From NCBI RefSeq assembly GCF_958295425.1, contig NC_081146.1, positions 22,902,395 to 22,966,394 of the forward strand: a stretch of DNA of 64,000 bases. Reading direction: 5' to 3'. The notes under the pieces are model-generated. The model was given only the letters and a program-made list of their open reading frames with translations, did no database searches and was not told the origin of the DNA. Both the position numbers and the translations under genes were made by a program. Shown here in pieces: positions 1-38,735 of this stretch. This DNA is from Solea solea. Its lineage: Eukaryota > Chordata > Actinopteri > Pleuronectiformes > Soleidae. Positions within the stretch are counted from its first letter, which is position 1. Each line of letters opens with the position of its first letter.

Positions 1-82
1 GTGTGTGTGTGTGCATATTAACTGGTTGCAGATGTGTTGTGGGTCTAGTCTTGTCAGGAGGTAATGCTGACACAAATACAGG

Positions 83-292
83 TTTGCACAGCTACTCTTC
101 TGAGGACAATACATTGACTTCCATTCATGTCTATCCCTAACCTTAACTTAACTTAACCACAATGCAAATCTCAGCCATAAAGTTCCTCAGAAATGAGGTT
201 CTGCCTCATCAGGACCAGTTTTTGGTCTCCGTGAGGACTCCCAGTCCTGACAAGGTCAGTGTTTATGCCAGAAAAGGTCCCGAAGAGGCAAC
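83..292 (-). repeat. TG-ended dispersed element, copy A
   Basis: Minus-strand copy: AAATGAGGTTCTGCCTCATC, GTTTTTGGTCTCCGTGAGGA, CAGTCCTGACAAGGTCAGTG and CTAACCTTAACTTAAC. Unlike the other copies its 3' side is not directly followed by a CA tract. Confidence 0.65.
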
Positions 293-1492
293 AAATTCTC
301 ACAGACACACACACAGGGTTCAGATCAAGAGCAGCAGGCGACTGCACACCTGCACAGGAGGGAGTCTGTGGGGGGAAATCAACATTCACTTTAACTGCTG
401 CAGAAACACTCGCAATCACTCACTAACTCACGCTCGCACACATGCGTCCACAACGACAGCTCTCACTCACACTAACACACACACTTGCCCTCTAACCCTC
501 GCAGAAAATGAGTTCCCACCACTTGTGAGAGAGAAAAACTGTTGATCATAAATATGAACAGGCAAATAGACAGGAGGGAACAGCAGTTGCTGTCAGACAT
601 GTTAGCAGTGAAACCATATATCACAATAACTGTTGTCACCTCGAGAAGAACCTAATCCATGTGTCCAGGGTCCAACACATGGGATAAAAGAGTGAGCGGT
701 GAAAGCGGAGGGAAGAAAAACAGCACAAATGCATGTACACGCTCTTGTGAAACCAGCTCAGTCTGTCAAGAGGTTTGACGTCAAGGTCAACCAAGTAGCA
801 ACTGGTCATGACGTCACCCATGAGAATGTAAACTCCTGTTGTGAAGCTTCCAGAAACACCGTTTAGCCAGCGTGTCAGTGCTCCTCTACTGGACGATATC
901 ACACTTGTGTCCACGCACATGTGCCGTACTTTATCGCCAATTTTCCTCAAAGTCGGCCTGTTTGACCTGGCGTATCGATTATTGTAGTGCACGAGGAAGG
1001 ACGACGACATATCATCAAATAGATATAATAACTAGCATTTGGCCCCCAGGTGGCCGTTCAGTGTTTTTTCACTGACTGAGGAAACTGGTGCTGAAACAAT
1101 TAACTCGATTAATCAAGAAAATAACATGATGATGAAAATAATCGTTAGTTGCAGACCTGTATTTAAGTTATTTTGAAACACACAAGTCACAAAATAACAC
1201 AATGGAACTGTGAAGCCACAGACTCACTAAGTAACCTTAAACAACCCCGCTTAGAGAACTCCAAACTATCCCTTTAAATCATGTCAGCTACTCTGATTTA
1301 GACTGGGTCTTTAATTTAAAATTAAATTAATTAAAAGGACAGTAAGGACAGCCAATGGCACCGACTGAATATTGTGTGCAGTATTAAGAAATAACATTTT
1401 TGCTGCTAAATGACAGAGCAGAGACTCATGGGACACTGCTGTAAATTACAAATGTCCACATTAAGCTGCTGGAGCCACTGTGTGTATTTACC

Positions 1493-1494
<2 letters not shown>

Positions 1495-1531
<37 letters not shown>
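1495..1531. repeat. (GT)n microsatellite
   Basis: About 18 GT units. Confidence 0.92.
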
Positions 1532-1533
<2 letters not shown>

Positions 1534-1902
1534 CCTCTCCCTCACACTGTGTGCAATGCCCTGCCAACACAATGAAAATGATGATGACTATCAAGTGCTT
1601 TAAAACAACACACCGCCTCAAACTAAACCAAACAGTTATGCAGACACACACTATCTCCTGCATCTAAAACACACACACACACACACACATTATTTTTCAG
1701 CCATGTTTGTACTTTGTGTTCTAATTGTATCAAATTACGGTTTGATTGGACATGTGTGGGAAAAGCCACTTTATTGGCCATAGCTCGCCCCTCCCCGCTC
1801 TGCTCTGATTGGCCAGCTGGAAAACATTGTTGGGTGATTTCCTGTCAGAAATAACACGCTGGATTTCACAGACTGATAAATAAAAAGAAAGGAACATAGC
1901 TA

Positions 1903-1904
<2 letters not shown>

Positions 1905-1962
<58 letters not shown>
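1905..1962. repeat. (GT)n microsatellite
   Basis: About 29 GT units, just left of bbs9 exon 8. Confidence 0.92.
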
Positions 1963-1965
<3 letters not shown>

Positions 1966-2134
1966 CCGTGTCTCGTACACATGCACATATGTGAGGCTCG
2001 ATGTGATTGTACAGCTAACACATGGAAACACTTTGAAACCTTTGTTTTTCCTACTCTTTCTGACAGTACAGTGTGACCCAGCGCTAGTCTCACGTCAGTA
2101 AACATGTGACATGCAGTTCAAAGGTCATACTTAC

Positions 2135-29718
<27,584 letters not shown>

Positions 29719-30539
29719 GCTGCCTCTGAGTGGACAGAGAGGGAAAGACACGAGGGACAGTGTGAGTTGGACACATCCTACTTAATCAAGAGACGGACTC
29801 TTTATTTTTGTGGTGTAAAATGACCACGAACATTTCTCATTTAGTTTCTTCACTGTTCGGTCACAAATAGAAAGATTAAATCTGGGCCCTCTGTGCACAA
29901 CAGGGACATCAATGAGTGATTATAGATAAAGACAACAGGTCACATGGTCCAAAGATTGAGCGTGAGCAAGTGCAAAGAGTCAGGAGGAAGAGGGGGAGGA
30001 GGAGGAGGAGGAGGAGGTGGTAAGTGGTGGCAAGCTGCTTTGTGCTGAGCAGGTGGAACAGGCAGCTAATCCTGAGCAGGAGAATCCCTCCTGTCCATAT
30101 GGACCTGAGCGGGATGCTAAAGGAATATTACACCTTTTATATACACAATTATTACAGTAACAACTTATACCAAAGATTCACAGATTGATGTCATGCTTGA
30201 GAGAATTTTTTGAGTAGTTTTTTGAACAGCTGAGGATAAATTTAGACAAATCCATTGCATTTTATTATACAAATCACAACTATACACACGAGTCAGAAAT
30301 CATTTTGCATATATGATACTACATTCACGAGTCGCTCCATACACAGTTTACTGTGTAGAGGTCTGGAAACACATGGGAGTGAATGCTGAGTGCATCCATT
30401 CCCAAACAGACAAAAATATTACACACCCTGCCAACTCTTTCAGTTGCCAGTTTGCATTGTCTCCTCCTGAATGGCACAAGCAGCTGGTTTATTTACAATG
30501 ATGTATGGATTTGATGAAGTTGTAGGTAAAATTGAGGAG

Positions 30540-30850
30540 GAGAAGATAGCTCAGTTGGTAGTGCTAAGGCCACAAAAGACAAAAGACCAATTGCTGTGAC
30601 CTGGGTTCAAATATGCTTGTGCTCCTTTGCTGTCTGTCCCCCTTCCACACTTTAATGTCCTTATATTGTTTTGGGTTTTTTTGCATTTTCTCCTCTATAT
30701 TTTATATTCCTTTCTTTATTTGGATTTTATTGCTTGTATTGCTCCTGTTTCATGCTGTATTCGTCACTTGTCTTGAAGGGTTTATTTTGCTGATGTGACA
30801 AGTTGATTTTTCCAAGTGTGGGATCAATAAATGTAACCTATTTTTTTGAT
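30540..30850 (+). mobile_element. tRNA-derived SINE-like element
   Basis: TAGCTCAGTTGGTAGTGCTA is an A-box-type tRNA head and GGGTTCAAATATG a B-box-type match 45 bases later. The body ends with GGGATCAATAAATGTAACC, a typical fish SINE tail. A partial body match (CCTCTATATT, CTCCTGTTTCATGCT, TGTCACTTGTCTTGA) recurs at 34512-34620 as part of the tRNA block duplication. Confidence 0.5.
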
Positions 30851-31111
30851 TATTTAATATTTAATAAAATTATTTTTATTAAATATTATTTACTATTATT
30901 TTAGGGATTTTTTTTTTAATCATCCAGGTATATAATCCTGGTTTAATCGTGCATAATTATGTGTAATTATTAGTGTATTTTTAGCAGCTGCAGGAGGTTT
31001 TTGATTTAGGGTTTTTTCCTGAAGCAGAACAAACATGCATTCACATATGTTTTGTTGATGTGACAATGGAGTCAAAATCAACTATTTCACACATTAAAGG
31101 GTTAAAACAGA

Positions 31112-31183
31112 GGGCTCGTCCGGGATTTGAACCCGGGACCTCTCGCACCCTAAGCGAGAATCATGCCCCTAGACCAACGAGCC
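31112..31183 (-). tRNA. tRNA-Pro (AGG), copy 1
   Basis: The 72-base minus-strand sequence folds as a full cloverleaf: acceptor stem GGCTCGT with ACGAGCC, anticodon stem TCTCGC/GCGAGA around loop TTAGGGT (anticodon AGG at 31149-31151), T arm CCGGGTTCAAATCCCGG. A Pol III stop (TTTT on the minus strand) lies at 31104-31107. It sits within bbs9 intron 1 in the same orientation as bbs9. No intron; CCA is not encoded, as usual in eukaryotes. Confidence 0.97.
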
Positions 31184-32753
31184 ATAAAAACAAGACATCA
31201 ATACAGTGAAGTCAAGATGCCACGTTGAACAGATTTACTTAACTCTCTTCCAAGTCAGTGAGCCACCTACAGGCCACTTCTGGTACTACAATCACATAAA
31301 CATACACGTATCTCTTAAAAACTTAAAAGGTGATGCCAGCCAAACAAAATCATATGTGATGTACATAAAGAAGGAAATAAAACAATCTTTTTGAGTTTTC
31401 TTACTTGACATCCAGAAATACTACTAAAAAACACTACTACTAATACTCTGCAGTTTCAGTATCTCTTATCACATGTTATATTTTATCCAAAACATATTTT
31501 TAAAGGAAAAATGTTTTGGTCTGACAACTGAAGGTGACGCTGCATAACAAGAAATTTCTTCAGGAGTGCTTTAGCAAAGTGCTACATAAAACTTGACATT
31601 GCCTAGATGTTAGGATTCCTGATTTTCACCCATATAGCCTGGGTTCAATTCACAATATAGGGGATTGTTTTACTGACTTGCAACCTGAGGGTTGCCAATT
31701 CGACTTCCTGCCAGGTCAAAAAGCGTAGAGGATGGGTTAAATGCAGAGAGGAATTTCCCTACAGAAACTAAAGTACCAAAAAAAAGATATTTAAAATGGT
31801 ACAAATTAGGCGTACTGTTTTTTTTGGGTTTTTTTTGGGACCAGTGTGAAAGGAGTTTAAGAGGGCAGTTCACATGCAGCATCTTTTGTGCGCAAAAAAG
31901 AAGCAATATGGTTTTCTGGGTGCATGAGTTCAAAATAGAAAGCAGACAGTGCATTTGATTGGTCTTTTAACACTCTGGACCAAAAAGTAGGACAAACTGG
32001 TCTTTGTGAAGGAGAGGATGCAAACACATACAACATGCAACAAAGCAGCTGTGAGGGAATAATAATAATAATAATAATACATTGTATTTGGAGGCGCCTC
32101 TCTGGGCACTCGAGGACACTGTACAATACATAAATAAAAAATAAAAAAAAATAAAAAAAAGAAACAGATAAGAAAAGACAATGTAGATAGTTAAGTGGGG
32201 TAGGCAGTAGGGAAATGTGGTACTGATACGCCATTGTCTTTGTTTTGATTGTCGCTCCCAGGTTTTAGCTGCTTAGTAATGACAGGCGCGACTTGTTCCA
32301 CCGTATTTCAGTTCAGTGACTGTTAGACGGAGTCTGCGCTCTGGTCATGCAGGAAGTACTGAACTAATCTTTTTAATTACCTGATTTCAATGATTCAGTA
32401 CACTAGTCTGGGTTTTTGAGCCGTGTATAAAACAATGTCACGGCAGTTGACTCCAACATGTTGGAAATGACATGCTTAGGGATAGAAGTGAATAATGGAA
32501 AAGAACCATTACAGGGGCACTGCCGTTGTTGGACACCCTGTAGAACCGCCCCTGGGAGACCGGAAAGATTCAAATTGTGTATTACAACCAAACTTGTTGA
32601 GTCACTTACAGCTGCAGAGATGTGTCTCATATCATCCTGGAAATAAAGTGGCCTCTACAATCCGTGTAGTAAAGCTGCTTTGTCCTCGAGCTAAAGGCTA
32701 CGGCACAGAGTTAATGAGCTGTGTGTGTTTTCTCCTGAGCTTCAAAACTACAT

Positions 32754-32756
<3 letters not shown>

Positions 32757-32789
<33 letters not shown>
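32757..32789. repeat. (CA)n microsatellite near the bbs9 promoter
   Basis: About 16 CA units in bbs9 intron 1. Confidence 0.9.
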
Positions 32790-32790
<1 letters not shown>

Positions 32791-33077
32791 GTGGATTTAC
32801 AGTGTACACCCAGGAGGAGTCACGTCATGGTACCTGTGAGTGATAATGTGACCAGGGAACGGTTAAACACTCACAAACGCATTCAAGGGCAGTTTTTAAG
32901 TCGGTTACAGCCAGAGGAAAACAGCACGGGTGAATTAGCTCGAAGCTAGTCCGCTGAATTAACTTTAGCTTAGCTGGCTAATTAGCCAGCTCTCCAAGTT
33001 ACCTACCCACTAGCTACCACGTCGTCGTAACTTCTCCGTAAATTAAACCGCGTTCGTTCGCGAGTTGTCCCTCTCAC

Positions 33078-33260
33078 CTTCAAGTGTTCAGTCACGGGTG
33101 TGTTTTGTTTCCCTCTTCCTTCTCGTTCACGACAAAATCACATTTCTCAGCCTCTCACTTGCACCCATCGCCCTTGTTGTCATGGCACTGACGCTCAACG
33201 GAGAAGCCGGGCCGCAGTGCGCAGGAGCGGAAGTGCAGGGGCCGACGGGAAAAAGAGTCC
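33078..33260 (-). promoter_or_regulatory. bbs9: bbs9 first non-coding exon and promoter region
   Basis: A good donor (CTTGAAG followed by GTGAGAGG) lies at 33077/33078 on the minus strand. The sequence to its right is richer in CG than the surrounding AT-rich spacer, as expected for a CpG-type start. This places the 5' leader about 3.4 kb upstream of the first coding exon. The transcription start itself cannot be read from the sequence; the right edge given is approximate. Confidence 0.55.
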
Positions 33261-34158
33261 GCTTATCACGGCATCGATCAGGAGTTTATAGTTTTTGTTA
33301 AATAAATGATTAATAAACAGATAATTGGGAAAGTTTGTTGTATGTAAATAATAAAATAAAACATTATATATTAAATTAAACTATTTGTCTTAATATTGAG
33401 ACAACATTGTGGCATTTCTGTAGGTTTTTTTATATAACTAAATGTTTTGTAAGCATCTCATTACACTGACAGCAGGTTAATTTATTTATATGAATACGAA
33501 CAATTTGGTCTGTTGTCATGATGACCTTTCTTGGCACTTTTCTATTATTTGAGCTCTAAAAACACCTTGTACAAACAAATCACTTAATCGTCAAAAAAAG
33601 TAATTATTCCCGTTTTAAATGTAATTATTTGTGTTTATGACGTACTACCTGTACATCATAAACACAAATAATTAACATGTCTGTTTGTCCGAAAAGGTTC
33701 AGGTAAATTCATTTAAAGAAAGAAATAAAAAAAAACATTATTTTCGTGAAAATATGAAGAAAGTGATAAAAATCAAAAGAACCTTGATTGTATACCAACA
33801 TGAGGAACTTTGACTGTGTGAATTTATAATTAAACAAATCTGATAAACACTGAAAACAAACAAATTCTGGTCATAATCATCAGTTATTACTGTATATTAA
33901 TATTGTCTTTTTGCATAGTACTCAAACAGCACTTATATTTGTTTTTATTTTATATTGATTCTGCCTAGTATATAGCACATATTTAAACAATGAATTTAAC
34001 AAATATGTCAGTTTTATGTCACAGTTGCCTTTTGAGCATATGAGAAGCAGAGATAGCAAAGTGAATGATAACTATATCCGTCTTTATCAAGGTGTGTGCA
34101 TTGTTTGAGTGAACTGTACTAAAACTATTTATCACATAATTATTCATGAAAAGATACA

Positions 34159-34230
34159 GGGCTCGTCCGGGATTTGAACCCGGGACCTCTCGCACCCTAA
34201 GCGAGAATCATGCCCCTAGACCAACGAGCC
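34159..34230 (-). tRNA. tRNA-Pro (AGG), copy 2
   Basis: Identical in all 72 bases to the copy at 31112-31183. Anticodon at 34196-34198. A TTTT stop follows on the minus strand near 34150. It lies upstream of the bbs9 promoter. Confidence 0.97.
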
Positions 34231-34511
34231 ATACTTTCCCGTTAAGGATTACATGTTTCGATGTCAAAGTGTCCATGCCACGTTGACAGAACTTTTCTCA
34301 TGTTCTTAGAATAGCTAGAGAACCTTCTGTGGCGTTGGCGCCATCTACAGGAGCTATGTGGTACTGCAAGCATGGGTCCACTCTCCTGCAGCAACAGCAG
34401 ACTTTACTTTGAACATTTCAAGATGAAATTCCCTTTGTGAGAGAAAAAAATGTAGGCAACAAGAAAAAAAACTGCTCGTTTTCCTGATTTATGTAATCTC
34501 TTTTTGTAATT

Positions 34512-34930
34512 TACTCCTCTATATTGTTAATTCCGTTCTTTATTTGGAGTTTATTGCTTCTTTTACTCCTGTTTCATGCTATATTTGTCACTTGTCTTGA
34601 TGACTTTTTGCTGAAGTGATAAGCTTACTATACTATAAAATTACTTGTAATTATTAGTGTCTTTTTTAGCAGCTGCAGGAGATTTGGGTTTTTATTTTTT
34701 TTTCCTGCCTCAGAAGAAACAAACCTGCAACGAACGTTTAAAACGTTCGGGCTCGTCCGGGATTTGAACCCGGGACCTCTCGCACCCTAAGCGAGAATCA
34801 TGCCCCTAGACCAACGAGCCATAAAGACAAGACATCAATATAGAGAAATCAAGATGCCACGTACAACAGATTTGACACTTTCCGTCAAGATACTGATCCA
34901 CCTACAGGACACTTCTGGTATTACAATCAC
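34512..34930. repeat. Duplicated block around tRNA-Pro copy 3 (partner 30692-31305)
   Basis: Matching segments in the same order on both: CCTCTATATT and CTCCTGTTTCATGCT, then TTAGCAGCTGCAGGAG, the tRNA, ACAAGACATCAATA, TCAAGATGCCACGT and CACCTACAGG with CACTTCTGGTA. The partner carries about 190 extra bases between the first two segments. Copy 2 keeps only ATGCCACGTTGACAGA-like sequence upstream. Confidence 0.7.
34749..34820 (-). tRNA. tRNA-Pro (AGG), copy 3
   Basis: Identical to the other two copies; anticodon at 34786-34788, TTTT stop just downstream on the minus strand (about 34739-34743). Its flanks match those of copy 1, showing a block duplication. Confidence 0.97.
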
Positions 34931-35589
34931 ATATTTTCCAAGGCACAAAAATACATTGATATTATTTCATGCAGTTTAAACGTCATATGTGATTAACAAA
35001 GAAGCAAACAAAACCACCAAAATACAAACAACTTTTTGAGTTACTGGTTTTTCACTTTGTTGCTGTGTTTCTTACTTGACTTCCCAAAAAAATCACCTCT
35101 TATCTGCAGCTTCAAGTGTCACTTGCACTTTTATATTTGTTTAGCATATTTTTTCAAACCAAATAATTTTGGTCTGTGGACAAAACAAGTCATTTGAGAA
35201 CATTGTCATTTCCAGGTTTGGGAAACAACATTTTTATATATATACTATAACACACACATCTAAATTCCACATGAACTAAGTCCTCACAGCACTGCCAGAA
35301 GTGCCATGATAAACCACTTAACATTAAAGGGATTGACAGCATCCTCCTAATAGAACAAATTCTACATACTACACCTTTATATAGCGCTAAACCCAGGGCT
35401 CTCAGAGCTATGATTCAGTCACGGTTCATAAAATTACATTTTTTATTGCATTTTCAGTTCACACCATCAAAGAAGAGATAAAGCCATGAGCTTATAAAAA
35501 TACAACGCACCACTCTATACGTTTGGAAATTCTAATCCAGACATTTCCCATACAATGCCCACATACATATACAGTATATTATTTTATTG

Positions 35590-35686
35590 ATAGATATATA
35601 TATATATATATATACACATACACACACACATATATGTATATGTATATATATATATATATGTACATACATATGTGTATATATATAAT
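35590..35686. repeat. TA/CA microsatellite
   Basis: Alternating TA with CA, TGTA and TACA steps over about 97 bases. Confidence 0.85.
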
Positions 35687-36129
35687 TTATAGATTTTAGT
35701 CTGTTATCTCTTTGACTTAAAGCTAACAATAAGAAAAGGCAACACATGCAGGTGATAGCAGCACATTTAAAAACAGACAAGAGTCAAAGAGAACATTTAC
35801 GCGACATGTTGAGATAAACGGTTGCATTTCAGTGTAAAAACTCCCCTCCAAAAAAATGTAAATACAGAACAAATACATTAAATAGGCCTGGGTGTTGCTG
35901 GCTGTAAATAAATAGGTCACACTGTGTTTCCTCACACCTGCGACACAATACTTAAGGTATACTGTTACTTTGCAGCACTTAATGGAAACTACAGGAATTA
36001 ACCTCTTTCTTTATCTAACTTGTGCAGCTCCAGGTAATCACCTGTAGAGGTCTACTTTAACATTTTGTTTTAATTAAATATGGTATCGAGAAGATACGAC
36101 AGTGTGTTAGGGCCAAAGTGAAGAGAAAA

Positions 36130-36545
36130 AAAGATTTAATCTTTCGAGAATAAACTCGTAATATTACAAAGGTCATAATATTATGAGAATAAACCCATAA
36201 GATTAAAATGTTGTTATACTACGAGAATAAAGTAATATTACGAGAATAAAGTCGTAATATTAATTTATTTTATTCTCGTAATATTACGTAATATATTACA
36301 ACTTTATTCTCATAGTGTTACGAGAATAAAGTTGTAACATTGTGAGAATAAAGTCGTAATATTAAAAAGTCGTAACATTACGAGAATAAAGTCATAATAT
36401 TAATAAGTCGTAATATTATGAAAAGAAAGTTGTAACATTACAAGACTTACGAGAGTCATAATGTTATAATAAATTTGTAACATTATTAGAATAAAGTCGT
36501 AATATTACAAGAATGAAGTCTTAGCTTTACGACTTTGTTCTTGTT
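36130..36545. repeat. Array of units of about 20 bp, 'GAGAATAAAGTCGTAATATTAC' type, array 1
   Basis: Many imperfect copies of ACGAGAATAAAGTCGTAAT, some inverted (TTTATTCTCGTAATATTACG at about 36268), so parts form hairpins. It lies about 0.8 kb beyond the nt5c3a stop codon on the 3' side. Confidence 0.85.
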
Positions 36546-37314
36546 GTTTGGCCCTAATACTCCGTCGTAAGAAGACTTCCATCAGCGATGCAGAGAAAGT
36601 AAACAAGAACAAGTGTGTTGATATTGACCTAAAATGTGCTCTCACTAGATTTAAAAAAATAACCATGTACATATATATACACATGTCACTTCTCTGTGCA
36701 CGATCCTGTTCACATTATAGACTCCCGTGATGTGAATACTGCATTTAAGGTCATTTCTTAATAACGCTGCTCTCACCACTTTCCCGTAAGGAATAACGTT
36801 TTCCAAGGTCCTTTTTCTTTTCTTTTTTTTGCATGCAAACGACATCCACAGTTGTCAAGGACGAAGCGGCGTGGAGAAAGAGGTGACAGGCATGCTGGGA
36901 AATGACTATGTCGATCTGAGGGCACCTGATTCATGGTATATATAAAAAAAATATTGCAATATGGAAAAATAATATAAAATATAATAAAGACACTAATGTG
37001 CAAATTATGACGTTGGAGTGAGAGTTTGTTGTGACTGCGGAGGATGGTAAACGAGTGAAACAGACACAATCCAGGACACATGCTGTTGCTGCTGCTGCAC
37101 GGATGTTTAAAAGAGTTTGTTCAGGAGGTGTTTATTCAGGCCCAGTGCCTTTATAAAGAGGACGCGGTGGTGGTGGGGGGGGTGGTGTACAGAGTCAGAG
37201 GACGACTCAGGTGGGTGGGGTCCCACATGAGTGGAGGGGGGTTTAAGTAGAGACCAGTCAGCACCAGTGACGACGGTTTATGGAGGTGTTAAAAGCCCGG
37301 CAGGCCACATGGAG

Positions 37315-37416
37315 TTATAGAACCTTCTGGAGGATGGCGTTGGGCACTTCCAGCGTCTCGTCCTTCACCAGGACGATGTCGTAGGATTCGAGGTATTTGT
37401 CCAAGCGCTCTTCCAC
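37315..37416 (-). CDS. nt5c3a: nt5c3a exon 8 (stop codon)
   Basis: Codes [33 protein letters not shown] and stop TAA at 37315-37317. The C-terminus AILQKVL matches the family end. Confidence 0.94.
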   Translation of the reverse strand: MEERLDKYLESYDIVLVKDETLEVPNAILQKVL

Positions 37417-38693
37417 CTGCAGGAGAAGGAAAAGTGTCAAGAGGTGCTTCATGTAAAAAGGTTTCTCAAAGCTGGACTAACTCATCCAGATAATGGGAAT
37501 TGGAGTTCCATTGCTATTGGACATGTATCACTCAAACAAATACTAGGACTGTAGGAGGACTGAGAACCTTCACAGACACATCTTTGGTCCCCGGTTGTGT
37601 GCCGTACCTTGTCGTTGAGGAAGCCGATCTTGAGGACGTGCTCGGTGTTCTGTACGCCGTCGGCCATGCTCAGGTCGCCCAGGGAGTCGCCCATTAGGAT
37701 GATGTTGCAGCACTCCTTCAGCTGTTTGAAGTACTCGGTGTTCCGCAGGGCGCCGTCGTGTTTGTTGAACACGTGGATCAGCTCGCCTTTGAAACCCTTC
37801 ACGACGCCCTATGTGACGAGGAACATGAGTGGTGAACACGGGAACACATTTCTGCTGTTGTACTGAGGTTAAACAGGAGAATACAAGCAGAAAGAATAGG
37901 ACTTCTGTCTTTTCTGAGAATAAAGTCACAACATTACGAGAATAAAGTCGTAATATTAGGAAAATTAAGTTGTAATATTACAACTTTATTTGCCTAATAT
38001 TACAACTTTATTCTTGTAATGTTGCGACTGTATTCTTGTAATACAGTAATTCCTGTATTTTTTTATAATAAAAAAAATATAAAAAGAATACAGTCGCAAC
38101 ATTACGAGAATAAAGTTGTAACATTACGAGAATAAAGTCGTAACATTACGAGAATAAAGTCGTAATATTATGAAAATAAAGTCATAATACAATATTACTA
38201 GAATAAATTGGTAAGATTATGAGAATGAAGTCGTAACATTACGAGAATAAAGTCTTAACTGCGAGAGTATAGTCGAAATATTTTGAGAATAAAGTCGCGA
38301 TATTACAAGAATAAAGTCATCACATTATGAGAATAAAGACTCACATGATCATCGAAGTCCATGAAGTTGGAGACGACCTTGATGTTGGGATGGTAGACCC
38401 CTGCCTGGCGGATGAGTTCTTCAAGGACGTCTCCCAGGCCAGCGGAGAAGATGAAGACGGGCACGTTGCGCTCATGCAGGCTGTCAAAAAACTGCTCAAA
38501 GCCGTCTCTGAAACCAAACACAGAGACGTCGGTCGGTCACGGGGGAAATGACAAAAACATGTACACACATTATAATCAGTGGCTAGGTCTCTGCTACAAA
38601 TACCTGAGTGCAGCGTCAGAGTCCCTCACCACCTCGGGCAGTTTGTCTTTCTCTAGCCGTTGCTCCACAAGTAATGTGTGCGACTTGAAATAC

Positions 38694-38735
<42 letters not shown>

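Larger units (their letters stand above)
1..2134. other. bbs9 intron (left part): microsatellites and one dispersed repeat copy
   Basis: Holds one minus-strand copy of the TG-ended dispersed element (about 83-292), a CA-rich stretch (300-490), the (TG)n tracts at 1-13, 1495-1531 and 1905-1962, (CA)n at 1668-1689, and an ATTAATCG-type repeat fragment near 1090-1165. No coding exon seen. Confidence 0.7.
29719..33077. other. bbs9 intron 1, 3.35 kb, containing a tRNA gene
   Basis: Holds a (GGA)n run at about 29982-30018, a tRNA-like SINE at 30540-30850, tRNA-Pro copy 1 (31112-31183), a SINE-tail fragment at 31680-31775, (ATA)n at 32059-32079 and (CA)n at 32757-32789. No coding exon seen. Confidence 0.6.
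33301..35400. other. AT-rich spacer between bbs9 and nt5c3a with two tRNA genes
   Basis: Apart from the tRNA genes and the duplicated block, this is AT-rich sequence with no protein-like frame. The RP9 gene that lies between these two genes in human is not visible here. Confidence 0.6.
35442..37314 (-). other. Probable long 3' untranslated region of nt5c3a
   Basis: No gene is seen between the nt5c3a stop codon and a minus-strand AATAAA at 35442-35447 (inside TGCAATAAAAAATG). Contents: a TA/CA tract at 35590-35686 and an array of GAATAAAG-containing units at 36130-36545. The 3' end could also be nearer the stop codon; this is inferred. Confidence 0.3.

Noticed and set aside
31089..34830. CRISPR-like spaced repeats
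   Set aside because: The three identical 72-base units are tRNA-Pro genes with full cloverleaf and Pol III stops, not a repeat-spacer array.
33301..37314. A possible rp9 gene between bbs9 and nt5c3a
   Set aside because: No exon reading as RP9 found on either strand in this interval.
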